Source: Bradyrhizobium liaoningense
GTDB taxonomy: Bacteria; Pseudomonadota; Alphaproteobacteria; Rhizobiales; Xanthobacteraceae
Assembly (NCBI RefSeq): GCF_018130825.1
Contig: NZ_JAFCJS010000003.1
Span: 124,001-188,000 of the forward strand
Direction of reading: 5' to 3'
Length of the DNA stretch: 64,000 nucleotides
Position numbers and translations under genes: made by a program. Within the stretch, counting starts at the first letter, position 1, and each line of letters starts with the position of its first letter. The notes under the pieces are model-generated. The model was given only the letters and a program-made list of their open reading frames with translations, was not told the origin of the DNA and searched no databases. Below, piece by piece: positions 50,955 to 60,129 of this stretch.

Positions 50955-53108
50955 TCAATACATCTGCAGCGGCAGCACCTCGCCGGTCGGACCCACCATG
51001 AGGCCCCAGGCATCGCCGGCGGCGACCGTGAGGCTCTCGGCGCGGGCCGGACGCCCAGGCATGCGCAGCGCGTACTGGTATGTCCCGGGCGCCAGATCAA
51101 GCATCGGACCTTTCGGCGATTGCGGGCCGCCGGCGCCGGCCGCGATCTTGACGGTCTGCTTGTTGATCGTGAGCGAGGCTTCCTTCGGCCCGATATTGCC
51201 GAACATCACCCGGGCCTGGCCCGGCTTGGGCATGATGTCCGCCTTGGTCGCGGCATCTGGATTCTTCTGCGCCAGATTGACCGTGGTCTCGCCCCTGGCG
51301 CGGCCGAGCTTGAGCACCGCTGGTCCCTGCGGCGAGGTGAATTCGATCTGCGCGCGCTCGGCGGAGACAGTCGCGCCCTCGGTCTTTTCCTGCCAGCCGA
51401 GCTTTCCAAGCTCGGTGCGGTAGAACGCCAGCACGTCGCCGAGCGGGGCCGGGATGCTGGCTTCGAGCTCGCGGCGGAACGGCATCTCCGTGCCCGGCAG
51501 CTTGGTGGTGGCGAGCGAGGTCGACGACCGCTGCGTCGGCACGGGCAGCTGGGATTCGGGATCGGGCTTGAGCGGCTCGGAGGATTTGGCCTGCACCTCC
51601 GGGACGGCCGCGGGCTTCGCGGCAGCCACGATGAGGCCGGAACCGTTGGCGCTGACATTCACCTTCGGGCCCATCTGCATCACGGTCATCGAGATCGACT
51701 TGCCGGCCTTTGAGAACGTCATCACCGCCATGTTGGGCTGGTTGATAACGGAGGGCTGCTCCTTCCAGCCCGCATTCTTCAGCGAAGCGCGGTAGAAGGT
51801 GCCGAGCGCCTTCACGCTCGAGGTGGAGGAGAATTCCAGCCGGCCGTCGCCGCCTTCGAACTTCACGCTCTCGGCGGTCTCGGGCAGCGGCACCGGTGTC
51901 TTGCTGTCGGCGAGCGCATTGAGCGGCGCATCGGACAGCGCGGCCGCCTGCACCTTGCGCCGCGCTTCGTCGGCAGCAATGAGCTGCTTGGCTGCACCTA
52001 GCGCATCCCCAAGGAATTTCTCGTCGGCTTCCTTCTTCGCCTTGGCGCGGGCGGCGAGCGCGGATTCCTTCACCTGCGCGGTCAGGCTGACCATGGTGAA
52101 ATCGTATTTGCGGCCGAGCCGCAGCACGCCGGTTTCATCAGTGTTGGAGATCTTGATCGCGACCTCGTCGCCGGGCGCGAGCGGCGCGCTGCCGTCCTCC
52201 TGCCAGCCGCGCGCGGCGAGCTCGCGATGATAGAACGCCAGCACGGCCGGCAGCTCGGCCATCGCGGCCGCCGACATCTCGCGCTTGTTGGAGTCTGCGC
52301 TGCCGAGGCTCTTGGCCGTCTTGGTCGGGCTAGGCCGCGGCAGGCCGGCAAGATCGCCATCGGCCTTGAGCTCGCCGGGCAAGGCGAACGGCGCGACGCG
52401 GATGTCGACATTGGTGCGGCCGTCGTCGCGGCGCGTCAGCGTCAGCATGACGGGCTTCTGCCTGTAGAAGCCAGTGACCTCGCTGTCGGCATGCTCGTAG
52501 AACGCGCGCACGCCGTTCGGAACGGTCTCGTCCAGGCTGCTCGTCCAGCGCGCCGCCGTTTCCGGCGTGAGCTTGCGCCAGCCGATCGCGTCCATCTGGG
52601 TCTTGTAGAATTCCGATGTTGCCTCGAGCGCGCTGGGCGCGACGCAGCCGAGATAGGGCCTCGTGCCGTCGAACATGATGTCGCTCGCGCCGTCGGGAAA
52701 CGGCACGTTGCTGTAGATCCGGTCGGTCGAGTAATAGACCACGGACTGGTCGGGCCGGCCGAGGGCTTGCGTGAAATGAACGGACAGGCCCTGCCGTCCT
52801 TTCTTGAAATTCAGCGTGGTGCTCTTCTCCTCCAGCGGGCGCACATAGGGCACCCAGCCGTTCGCGCTGAGGAGCTTCTTCACCGCCGGCGATGTCACCG
52901 CTTCTGGCGTCGGCATGCGATATTCGACGCGATATGGGTCGGGGCGCGACGTATCCTCCACCGCGCCCTCGAGCTGCGGCAGCGCGTGGACGTCGACGAT
53001 GCCCTCATCAGCGGCGGCCGCGATCGAGCAGCTCGCCATCAGGAAGAGGCCGCAGGCAAGCAGCCGCCAGCGTGCCGGGACCTGCGTCCCGCGCTTGATC
53101 ATCGACAT
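50955..53108 (-). CDS. Exported five-unit member of the FYxxELGKxGW paralogue family
   Basis: 717 residues from ATG 53108, with AGGAG 8 nt upstream. The signal peptide is near-identical to the neighbours' (ARWRLLACGLFLMASC). Five GW units can be aligned, with GW at about 84, 176, 301, 447 and 571: SANGWVPYV, EFYKTQMDAIGWRKL, AFYHRELAARGWQED, TFYRASLKNAGWKEQ and AFYRTELGKLGWQEK. A Lys/Ala-rich coiled stretch (about 345-395) separates units 3 and 4. The C-terminus has the same PEGA-like module and ends in Tyr. Probably periplasmic or membrane-attached; function unknown. Confidence 0.85.
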   Translation of the reverse strand: MSMIKRGTQVPARWRLLACGLFLMASCSIAAAADEGIVDVHALPQLEGAVEDTSRPDPYRVEYRMPTPEAVTSPAVKKLLSANGWVPYVRPLEEKSTTLNFKKGRQGLSVHFTQALGRPDQSVVYYSTDRIYSNVPFPDGASDIMFDGTRPYLGCVAPSALEATSEFYKTQMDAIGWRKLTPETAARWTSSLDETVPNGVRAFYEHADSEVTGFYRQKPVMLTLTRRDDGRTNVDIRVAPFALPGELKADGDLAGLPRPSPTKTAKSLGSADSNKREMSAAAMAELPAVLAFYHRELAARGWQEDGSAPLAPGDEVAIKISNTDETGVLRLGRKYDFTMVSLTAQVKESALAARAKAKKEADEKFLGDALGAAKQLIAADEARRKVQAAALSDAPLNALADSKTPVPLPETAESVKFEGGDGRLEFSSTSSVKALGTFYRASLKNAGWKEQPSVINQPNMAVMTFSKAGKSISMTVMQMGPKVNVSANGSGLIVAAAKPAAVPEVQAKSSEPLKPDPESQLPVPTQRSSTSLATTKLPGTEMPFRRELEASIPAPLGDVLAFYRTELGKLGWQEKTEGATVSAERAQIEFTSPQGPAVLKLGRARGETTVNLAQKNPDAATKADIMPKPGQARVMFGNIGPKEASLTINKQTVKIAAGAGGPQSPKGPMLDLAPGTYQYALRMPGRPARAESLTVAAGDAWGLMVGPTGEVLPLQMY

Positions 53109-53144
53109 CGCCAAAACTCCTGGATTTCGCGCGGGTCGACCCCT

Positions 53145-53218
53145 CGCGCAATTGCAGGCTGCGACCCCATGGGCGCGGCCTCAGACGAGGAGTCGCGGCA
53201 GGAACCCGTGAGGTTCAA
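53145..53218 (-). promoter_or_regulatory. Duplicated promoter/operator block, copy B
   Basis: Minus strand: TTGAAC, 17 bp, CGACTC, then GTCGCAGCC about 49 nt before the ATG at 53108. Contains GAACC-CGTGA-GGTTC on the plus strand. Same spacing as copies A and C although the intervening bases differ. Confidence 0.65.
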
Positions 53219-53223
53219 AAAGC

Positions 53224-53967
53224 TCAATAGAGCAGGAGCGGCGACCATGCCTCGCCGTCGCGCCCGATCGTGAGCTCCCAGGTGTCGCCGGCTGCGAAGT
53301 TGAGGACTTTCGTGGTGACCGGATGGCCAGGCACGCTCACCTCGTAGGCGTATTTGCCGGGCTGCAGATCCAGCGACACCGCACGGGTGCCGGCGGCTCG
53401 CTTGAGGGTCTGGTCGTTGATGGTGAGCGTGGCTTCGGTCTCGCTGATATTGGAGAACACCAGCATGGCCTGGCCGGGCTCGGGCATGACCCTCGCATTG
53501 GCCGCGACGGATGCGTTTTTCTGCACGAGGTTGACATTGGTGCCGGAGTCCTTGCGGTCGAGCGCCAGCATGCCGGGTCCAACCGGGGAGACGAAGGCGA
53601 GCTGGACGTGATCGGCGGAGATCACCGCGCCATCGTGCTGCTCCTGCCAACCGAGCTTTCCGAGCTCGGTGCGGTAGAAGGCGAGCACGTTGCCAAGCTC
53701 GGCGGGCACGGTGGCCTCCAACCTGGTGCGAAGCGGCGTCTCGACGCCCTGGACGACGGTGGTGTGGATTCCCCTGTAGCTGTAGCGGGTCGGCGCGGGC
53801 AGCTTGGTGTCGGGGTCCGGCGTCAGCTCGGCCGAAAACAGTGCTGACACATGCGTCACCCAGGCGCTGGCGCTTGCCGCAAGCAGGCAGCTTGCGAGCA
53901 AGACGAGGCCGCACGCAAACGCCCGCCATCGTGCCGGGGCCTGCGCCCCGGACCTTACCGTCCGCAT
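53224..53967 (-). CDS. Exported one-unit member of the FYxxELGKxGW paralogue family
   Basis: 247 residues from ATG 53967, with GGAGAG upstream; an open stretch before it belongs to the leader. The signal peptide ARWRAFACGLVLLASC could be cut at a lipobox-like LLASC or after SASA. One unit AFYRTELGKLGWQEQ lies at 96-110. It shares HTTxxxGxxxPLRxxLEAxVPAELG and SPVGPGMLALDRKDSGTNVNL with its neighbours. The C-terminal PEGA-like part has LTINDQTLKR and QPGKYAYEVSVPGHP and ends in Tyr. Function unknown; located next to recF. Confidence 0.85.
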   Translation of the reverse strand: MRTVRSGAQAPARWRAFACGLVLLASCLLAASASAWVTHVSALFSAELTPDPDTKLPAPTRYSYRGIHTTVVQGVETPLRTRLEATVPAELGNVLAFYRTELGKLGWQEQHDGAVISADHVQLAFVSPVGPGMLALDRKDSGTNVNLVQKNASVAANARVMPEPGQAMLVFSNISETEATLTINDQTLKRAAGTRAVSLDLQPGKYAYEVSVPGHPVTTKVLNFAAGDTWELTIGRDGEAWSPLLLY

Positions 53968-54000
53968 CTCACTCTCCAAGAGATTGCGCGTCATCTCATC

Positions 54001-54072
54001 GCGCGGTGACGGCTGCGACACCGTCGGCGCGGCCTCGCACAGCTAGTCGCTGACGGAACCGGGCGGGTTCAA
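54001..54072 (-). promoter_or_regulatory. Duplicated promoter/operator block, copy C
   Basis: Minus strand: TTGAAC, 17 bp, CGACTA, then GTCGCAGCC about 44 nt before the ATG at 53967. Contains GAACC-GGGCG-GGTTC. The first bases of the block overlap the last codons of recF, so the promoter begins at the end of that gene. Confidence 0.65.
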
Positions 54073-55214
54073 TGCGAAGGCGACCGGGCCGATACGCGTC
54101 CGCTCTCGACGTCAAACACCTCGCCGCCGGCGCCAATCTCGGCGAAGGCGGCGGGGTCCGCGCCGGTCAGCCAGACCTGCGCGCCCAGCTTGCGCAGCTC
54201 GTCGAACAGCGCGGCGCGCCGGTTCGGATCGAGATGGGCGACGACCTCGTCGAGCAGCAGCAGCGGCACGATGCCGGTCATCTCGGCGACCAGCGTGGCG
54301 TGCGCCAGCACGAGGCCGATCAACAGCGCCTTCTGCTCGCCCGTGGATGCGTCGCGCGCGGGCATGCTCTTCGGCGCGTAGATCACCTGGAGATCGGTGA
54401 GATGCGGGCCGTCGGTGGTGCGGCCGGCGATGGCATCGCGCGGACGGTTGTCGCGCAGGATCTGGCGATAGCGGTCCTCGACCGACGTCGCGGTCTCGGT
54501 CAGTAGCGCGTTCTCCATCCAGCCGTCGAGCGCGATCTGCGCCGACGGAAATGCGGATTGCTGTGCGCGTGCATTCAACATGCCGGTCAGCCGCGCTGCG
54601 GTCTGGCCGCGCGTGGCGGCGACCGCGACCGCAAGCTCGGCGGTCTCGCGCTCGATCGCGTCACACCAATGGTCGTCGTAATTGCGCGTCTCGAGCAGGC
54701 GGTTGCGCGAGCGCAGGGACCGTTCGAGCGCGTTGATGCGGCTGGAATGCTCGTTGTCGATGGCGAGCACCAGGCGGTCGAAGAAGCGCCGCCGCTCGGA
54801 GCCTGCGCCCATGAACAGCCCGTCCATCGCCGGCGTCAGCCACACCATGCGGATGTGGTCGCCGAAGCTGGCTGCCGAATTCACCGGCTCGCGGTCGATG
54901 CGGCAGCGCCGGCTCACAGTGCTGTCCGCGCGCGGCGCATCGATGCCGGTGCCGAGCGTGGCGAGCCCCAGCGCGCCCTCGACCTGCGCGGAGACCGCCC
55001 AGGAGCCGTCGCCCTGGTTGTCGGCAACGTCTTCCAGCGTCGCGCGCCGCAGGCCCCGGCCTGGCGACAGGAACGAGATCGCCTCGATGCAATTGGTCTT
55101 GCCCGCCCCGTTCGGCCCGACCAGCGCCACCATGTCAGCCGCCGTCTCGAGCCCCGCCGCCCGATAATTGCGAAAATGCGTCAGCGTCAGGCGATGAATG
55201 CGAGAGGGGGTCAT
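54069..55214 (-). CDS. recF: DNA replication and repair protein RecF
   Basis: 381 residues from ATG 55214 (MTPSRIHRLTLTHFRNYR); the longer frame upstream crosses a repeat. SMC-like ATPase motifs are GPNGAGKTNCIEAISFLSPG (near 30), the signature STGEQKALLIGLVLAHA (near 288) and Walker B PLLLLDEVVAHLDP (near 325). RecF with RecO and RecR loads RecA at gaps. The dnaA-dnaN-recF order is kept, but a 203-bp gap with a family A repeat separates it from dnaN. Confidence 0.97.
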   Translation of the reverse strand: MTPSRIHRLTLTHFRNYRAAGLETAADMVALVGPNGAGKTNCIEAISFLSPGRGLRRATLEDVADNQGDGSWAVSAQVEGALGLATLGTGIDAPRADSTVSRRCRIDREPVNSAASFGDHIRMVWLTPAMDGLFMGAGSERRRFFDRLVLAIDNEHSSRINALERSLRSRNRLLETRNYDDHWCDAIERETAELAVAVAATRGQTAARLTGMLNARAQQSAFPSAQIALDGWMENALLTETATSVEDRYRQILRDNRPRDAIAGRTTDGPHLTDLQVIYAPKSMPARDASTGEQKALLIGLVLAHATLVAEMTGIVPLLLLDEVVAHLDPNRRAALFDELRKLGAQVWLTGADPAAFAEIGAGGEVFDVESGRVSARSPSH

Positions 55215-55260
55215 GAGTTGTTCGTCGTGAACGCGCGCTCTCCCTTTGCGGGAGCATGCC

Positions 55261-55387
55261 GTAGGGTGGGCAACGGCGCGCTCTGCGCGCGCCGTGCCCA
55301 CGTCTTGCTTTGATCCGTGCCGCTGCATCGTGGGCACGCTTTCGCCTTCGCTCTTCGAGCTACGGCGCAAGCTTTGCCCACCCTACG
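55261..55387. repeat. Family A palindromic repeat, copy 4 (longest)
   Basis: GTAGGGTGGGCAACGGCGCG then GCGCCGTGCCCACG at the left; CGTGGGCACGC and CAAGCTTTGCCCACCCTACG at the right, with extra sequence in the right arm (127 bp in total). It lies between dnaN and recF. Confidence 0.86.
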
Positions 55388-55417
55388 GCTCCGATGGATG
55401 GCGAGGGAGCACCTCCC

Positions 55418-56536
55418 TCACACCCGCATCGGCATCAGCACGTACAGTGCGCTCTTGTCGTCGCGGTCCTGGACCAGGGTGGGCGAGCCGGGGTCGGCGA
55501 GCCGGAGCGTTGCGACGTCGCCTTCGATCTGGGCGGCGATGTCGAGGAGGTAGCGGGAGTTGAAGCCGATATCGAGCGCGTCGGAGGCGTATTCGACCTC
55601 GAGCTCTTCGGTCGCGCTGCCCGAATCCGGGTTGGTCACCGACAGCACCAGCTTGCCCGCCGACAGCGACAGTTTGACCGCGCGGCCGCGTTCGCTCGAG
55701 ATGGTGGAGACACGGTCGACCGCGTTCTCAAAATCCTTCTTGTCGACGACGAGCTCCTTGTCGTTGCCTTGCGGAATGACGCGGCCATAGTCGGGGAAGG
55801 TGCCGTCGATCAGCTTCGAGGTCAGCACCACGTTGCCGATCGTGAAGCGGATCTTGGCCTGCGACAGCTCGATCGTCATCTCGGCGTCGGTGTCCTCGAT
55901 CAGGCGCTGCACCTCGCCGACGGTCTTGCGCGGCACGATCACGCCGGGCATGCCCTCGGCGCCCTTGGGCTGGACGAGGTCGAGCTGGGCGAGGCGGTGG
56001 CCGTCGGTGGCAACGCCGCGCAGGGTCGCGGCCTTGGCGGTGCCCGCGGCATGCAGATAGATGCCGTTGAGATAGTAGCGCGTCTCCTCGGTCGAGATCG
56101 CGAACTGGGTGCGATCGATCAGCCGCTTGACGTCCTTGGCGGCGAGCGAGAACGAATGCGACATGTCGCCGGCGGCCAGATCCGGGAAATCATTCTCCGG
56201 CAGCGTCTGCAGCGTGAAGCGCGAGCGGCCGGCGCGGATCGCCAGCACGGCGCGGTCGCCGTCGGCCTCGAGCACGATCTGCGAGCCGTCCGGCAGCTTG
56301 CGCACGATGTCGTAGAACATGTGCGCCGGCACGGTGGTGGAACCGGCGGTGGCGGTTTCGGCCGCAAGCGTTTCCGTCACCTCGAGGTCGAGGTCGGTCG
56401 CCTTCAGCGACAATTTGGCGTTCTCGGCGCGGACCAGCACGTTGCCGAGGATCGGGATCGTGTTGCGGCGCTCGACCACGCGGTGGACATGGCCCAGTGA
56501 CTTCAGGAGTTGCGCGCGTTCGACCGTAACCTTCAT
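55418..56536 (-). CDS. dnaN: DNA polymerase III subunit beta (sliding clamp)
   Basis: 372 residues, full length for a beta clamp with three repeated domains (1-120, 125-250, 255-372). MKVTVERAQLLKSLGHVHRVVERRNTIPILGNVL at the start, LIEDTDAEMTIELSQAKIRFTIG in the middle and the C-terminal YVLMPMRV (the usual MPMR ending) are diagnostic. It encircles DNA and tethers polymerase III. It follows dnaA by 263 bp. Confidence 0.98.
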   Translation of the reverse strand: MKVTVERAQLLKSLGHVHRVVERRNTIPILGNVLVRAENAKLSLKATDLDLEVTETLAAETATAGSTTVPAHMFYDIVRKLPDGSQIVLEADGDRAVLAIRAGRSRFTLQTLPENDFPDLAAGDMSHSFSLAAKDVKRLIDRTQFAISTEETRYYLNGIYLHAAGTAKAATLRGVATDGHRLAQLDLVQPKGAEGMPGVIVPRKTVGEVQRLIEDTDAEMTIELSQAKIRFTIGNVVLTSKLIDGTFPDYGRVIPQGNDKELVVDKKDFENAVDRVSTISSERGRAVKLSLSAGKLVLSVTNPDSGSATEELEVEYASDALDIGFNSRYLLDIAAQIEGDVATLRLADPGSPTLVQDRDDKSALYVLMPMRV

Positions 56537-56799
56537 TTCACTACTCGCCCGATCCCCAAGGAAAACTCAGCGTTGAGAAGGCCGGGCGGCGGGACGCGCG
56601 CCACGGCACCGAAGACCCCGAAAAGCCGGATCATCCAGCCGATATGACCAAAGCCGTCAGGGTCGCGCAAGGTGGCTCGGATGGCCCCCGGATTCAAGGG
56701 ATCGGGGGGCAGTTCCCCACGATTAACAGCCTCAAACGAAGACCGCCGCCCAGGCGTGGCCGGGGCGGCGGGAGAAGGGCGGGGAGGAGGCCTAGGCCT

Positions 56800-58212
56800 T
56801 TATTCCTGAAGCTGGCGCTTCAGCGATTCCACTTCCTCCGACAGCGCGGTGTCCTTGGAGACCAGCGCCTCGATCTTGCGCACGGCATGCAGCACCGTGG
56901 TGTGGTCGCGTCCGCCGAAGCGGCGGCCGATCTCGGGCAGCGAGCGCAGGGTCAGCGTCTTGGCGAGGTACATCGCCACCTGACGCGGGCGGACCACGTT
57001 GGCGGTGCGGCGCGAGGACAAGAGGTCGGAGCGGCTGACATTGTACTGCCGGGCCACCACGCGCTGGATGTCCTCGATCTTGATCCGCTTCGGCTCCTGC
57101 GGCCGGACCAGGTCGCGCACCTCGCGCTCGGCCATCTCCAGCGTCACCGGCTGGTTGTTGAGCTTGGAGTGCGCCAGCAGGCGGTTGATCGCGCCTTCGA
57201 GGTCGCGGCCGTTATGGGTGATGGTGCGCGCGAGATAATGCAGCACCTCCTCCGGCACGTCGAAGGTCGCATGATGGGCGCGGGCAGCGGCGACGCGCGA
57301 CTTGAGGATGCCGTGGCGCAGCTCCTCGCCGAGCGAGCCCATCTCGACCACGAGGCCGCCGGCAAGGCGCGAGCGGACGCGGTCATCCAGGCTCTCGAGG
57401 TCGGACGGCGGACGGTCGGCCGCGATCACGACCTGGCGGCCGGCATCGATCAGCGCGTTCAGCGTGTGACAGAACTCGGCCTGGGTCGACTTGCCCTGCA
57501 GGAACTGCAGATCGTCGATCACCAGCACGTCGATGCCGCGCAGCGCTTCCTTGAAGGCCAGCGCCGTCTGCGTCTTCAGCGCGGCGACGAAGCCGTACAT
57601 GAATTTTTCCGCCGTGAGATACAGCACCTTGCGCTCGTTGCCGGAATTGCCGGCCCAGGTCACGGCCTGAAGCAGATGCGTCTTGCCGAGGCCGACGCCG
57701 GCATGGATGTAGAGCGGGTTGAACATCACGGGGTCGCCGCGGCGACCCTCGGCGACCTGACGCGCGGCCGCATGGGCCAGCGTATTGGAGCGGCCGACGA
57801 CGAAGCTCGCAAAGGTCAGGCGCGGATCAAGCGGCGAGCCGCCGAGTGCATCATGATTGGCCGAGACCGGCGCGGTCGCGGTCGAGCGCAGCTCGGGTGC
57901 GGGCGCGCGGCGTGCCTCGACCGGCGCGGGCGCTTCCTTCGGCTGCACCACCGGGCGCACCGCGGAACGGACCGTGAGGTCGATGCGATGCACTTCCGGC
58001 ATCTCGGCCTGCCAGCACGACAGCACGCGCTCGGCATAATGAGCCTGGATCCAGCTCTTCAGGAAGCGGGTGGGCACCGAGAGCCGCACGCTCTCCTCCT
58101 GCACGCCTTCGAGATCCATGCGAGCAAACCAGCTCGTATAGACGTCCTCGCCAACGCTCGAGCGCAGCCGACCCTTCACGCGTGACCAGCGATCCTGTTC
58201 CGATGTGTTCAT
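56800..58212 (-). CDS. dnaA: Chromosomal replication initiator DnaA
   Basis: 470 residues from ATG 58212 ([16 protein letters not shown]). Domain I (1-85) is followed by a short Pro/Ala-rich linker; the AAA+ domain has [14 protein letters not shown], Walker [14 protein letters not shown] (near 188) and Walker [14 protein letters not shown]. The C-terminal DNA-binding domain ends with the signature [17 protein letters not shown]. It initiates replication at oriC. The long region upstream is described separately. Confidence 0.98.
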   Translation of the reverse strand: MNTSEQDRWSRVKGRLRSSVGEDVYTSWFARMDLEGVQEESVRLSVPTRFLKSWIQAHYAERVLSCWQAEMPEVHRIDLTVRSAVRPVVQPKEAPAPVEARRAPAPELRSTATAPVSANHDALGGSPLDPRLTFASFVVGRSNTLAHAAARQVAEGRRGDPVMFNPLYIHAGVGLGKTHLLQAVTWAGNSGNERKVLYLTAEKFMYGFVAALKTQTALAFKEALRGIDVLVIDDLQFLQGKSTQAEFCHTLNALIDAGRQVVIAADRPPSDLESLDDRVRSRLAGGLVVEMGSLGEELRHGILKSRVAAARAHHATFDVPEEVLHYLARTITHNGRDLEGAINRLLAHSKLNNQPVTLEMAEREVRDLVRPQEPKRIKIEDIQRVVARQYNVSRSDLLSSRRTANVVRPRQVAMYLAKTLTLRSLPEIGRRFGGRDHTTVLHAVRKIEALVSKDTALSEEVESLKRQLQE

Positions 58213-59380
58213 CGTCAAAACTTCTCTTGAGAGCTCAGATTGAATTTGTGAGCGCCATGCAGGGTTCCTGCCGGAATCCCCGGAATGGCGCGACCTCAAG
58301 CGAGTCCATCGTCAGACATGGCTCGACCGTTCGGCGCGAAGCGCCGCGGGTCAGATCAGCGATGTCATTGATGGAGGGGTCGCGAGGTCAGCGCGTACTC
58401 GACGCGCCCGTGCACGTAGGAGGCTGGCCACAGGACGGATCGGAAACGGCATCGTCGAGCGATGGAACTTGAATCAATACCGCGTTGAATCCGTAGGACA
58501 TGATACCCTCCCCGTCCTGCCGTGATCGCTCACGACAAGGTCCTGCGTAAAAGACAACCGCGCCGTACTCCTGTCGCGGATGCCTGCCCGTCTGCACTAG
58601 TCGTCCACTCGGCTTCGCCATCGCGTATGTCGGGGTAGCTGCAAGATGTCTCTCATTTGCGCTTGGCGCGAGCGAGATGCTTGAGATCCCGCTTGGAGAC
58701 ATTCAGACAAAGAACTACCATTCCCATATTGCTATGGGTTTTGAACCGACAATCGCTTGTTGAAGCGTCGCCAACGTGCACACCGCCGCCGATTTGCACG
58801 CTCGCCCCGTTTCCGATACCGCGCTGGTCTCAAGATCGTGGGCGCCGCGAACGACTTAAGGAATACACTATGCGGAAAGACTCGCAACGGAATTGATTCA
58901 CACTTGAGGCATCAAAAAACTTGACCTCGGTTAACGTCGCGCGCCACTTGTGCACAGGCTCCGAAGCAAGTTTTTGGATTCGTGCACAGAATCGAAAATG
59001 CGGCGCTTCGTGTGACAATTCCCCGCCACCGCCAAAAATTTTTTACAAAAGCGTCACGCATCCGACGCGCAAGCGACTTTTCCAAATGCTTGTCGCCGCT
59101 ATGTCGATAAGTGATTAGCGAGTCATCGTTTTTTGAGTCTCGTTTCACAGGGTAACTCCACCTGTGGCAGCATCCCGGTGAATCTACGGTGTGCAGAACT
59201 TTTCCGCGCGCGGATTCAACTTAGCCCCGCGCCGCAGGGGTTTTTCGCAACGCAGTGTAAGTTTCCGCTGTTGCAAAAACATCCGCAGGTAGAGCTGCGG
59301 AACGCATCATAGTGCGCACGACGCAAATCTTCCACTCGGAGATTGCGAGGCACGTGCCTGCTTGCGTGAATATGACAGGC
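58213..59380. promoter_or_regulatory. dnaA upstream region with clustered GANTC sites and DnaA-box-like sequences
   Basis: This 1.17-kb stretch is less GC-rich than its surroundings and has no convincing long gene. GANTC sites, the target of the CcrM methylase in alphaproteobacteria, lie at 58274, 58471, 58487, 58879, 58895, 58977, 58989, 59120, 59135, 59180 and 59213. DnaA-box-like sequences are TGATTCACA (58894, one mismatch to TTATNCACA) and TTGTGCACA (58948), with weaker TCGTGCACA at 58980. It certainly holds the dnaA promoter. Whether it is also oriC is open, because many alphaproteobacteria have oriC near hemE instead. Confidence 0.55.
58388..58501 (-). CDS. Possible small protein of 37 residues upstream of dnaA
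   Basis: An ATG at 58501 has a strong Shine-Dalgarno (GGGGAGGG, 4 nt before the start). The product begins MSYGFNAVLIQVPSLDDAV and ends with a short Cys-containing tail (CGQPPTC). GC at third codon positions is only about 0.6, below the neighbours, so coding is uncertain. No maturation enzyme is nearby. It could be a leader peptide, a real small protein or chance. Confidence 0.3.
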   Translation of the reverse strand: MSYGFNAVLIQVPSLDDAVSDPSCGQPPTCTGASSTR

Positions 59381-59410
59381 AACAAAAAAGCCCGGCGCGA
59401 TGCCGGGCTC
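59381..59410 (-). terminator. Rho-independent terminator of rpsT
   Basis: Read on the minus strand: AGCCCGGC, a short loop, GCCGGGCT, then TTTTTGTTG. The stem (59389-59409) is perfect and is followed by a T-run. It lies about 80 nt after the rpsT stop codon at 59491. Confidence 0.88.
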
Positions 59411-59490
59411 TTTGTCGTGCTGATCGGATCAACCGATCAGATGATGTCGCAAGCTCACCTGCGAGCTGACTCGCAAGTCTACTTGGAAGC

Positions 59491-59757
59491 TTACTTGGCG
59501 AGCTTGGCGATCTGCGCGGTGAGGCGCGAGACTTTGCGGCTGGCGTTGTTCTTGTGAATGATGTTGCGCTGGGCGGCGCGCATCAGGGCGGGCTCGGCAT
59601 TCGCCAGCGCCTTCACGGCGGCGGCGCGGTCGCCGGTCGCGATGGCTTCCTCGACAGTGCGCACGGCGCCGCGCATCTGGGTGCGGCGCGACTTGTTGAC
59701 GGCGGTGCGGCGGGCGATCTTGCGCGTCGCTTTCTTGGCGGAAGTGGTATTGGCCAT
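59491..59757 (-). CDS. rpsT: 30S ribosomal protein S20
   Basis: 88 residues, highly basic and Ala-rich. [29 protein letters not shown] at the N-terminus and [16 protein letters not shown] near the C-terminus are S20 hallmarks. It is a primary 16S-binding protein. The gene lies upstream of dnaA on the same strand, a linkage common in alphaproteobacteria, and has its own terminator. Confidence 0.97.
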   Translation of the reverse strand: MANTTSAKKATRKIARRTAVNKSRRTQMRGAVRTVEEAIATGDRAAAVKALANAEPALMRAAQRNIIHKNNASRKVSRLTAQIAKLAK

Positions 59758-60097
59758 GGTCTCAATATCCTTTGCGGGTACCGGTCGCGTCTTGGTCGGG
59801 TAGCGCCGGCTTGCTTGACCGCGGAATCGACGCTCGGATTTAGGGTGTTCGGTTGCTGGGCCGTTCCCGGAACACGAGGCCTAAAAAGCCTGCAACTGCT
59901 CAAAGAACAGCGGCGGCAGGATTGCGCCCGCCGCCAGTTGGCGCCCTTATAGAGAGGGTCTGTGGCACCGTCAACGCTTTCCGGGCTGGAAAACCGGCCT
60001 CAAGCGGGCCAGACGGGGGCCGTAACGCCCTGAACAGGTTGAATTTCTGCCGTCCCCCGGCTATTGGCTGGCGGCATTTCGTCGGTGTTTCCAGGGC
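59758..60097. other. Divergent intergenic region upstream of rpsT
   Basis: This holds the rpsT promoter and leader. I see no further gene, strong hairpin or dispersed repeat. The far end carries a 16-bp palindrome belonging to the next gene. Confidence 0.5.
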
Positions 60098-60113
60098 TCG
60101 TCCGATCGGACGA
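60098..60113. promoter_or_regulatory. Perfect 16-bp palindrome before a small membrane-protein gene
   Basis: TCGTCCGATCGGACGA is fully self-complementary. It ends 16 bp before the ATG at 60130, and a GTATAG (-10-like) lies between. A repressor binding here would block the gene, but no regulator is adjacent. Confidence 0.55.
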
Positions 60114-60129
60114 CCGTATAGGGTGAGGC

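Noticed and set aside
58213..59380. Firm oriC call next to dnaA
   Set aside because: DnaA boxes are few and imperfect, and oriC in many alphaproteobacteria lies near hemE; GC skew could not be computed here.
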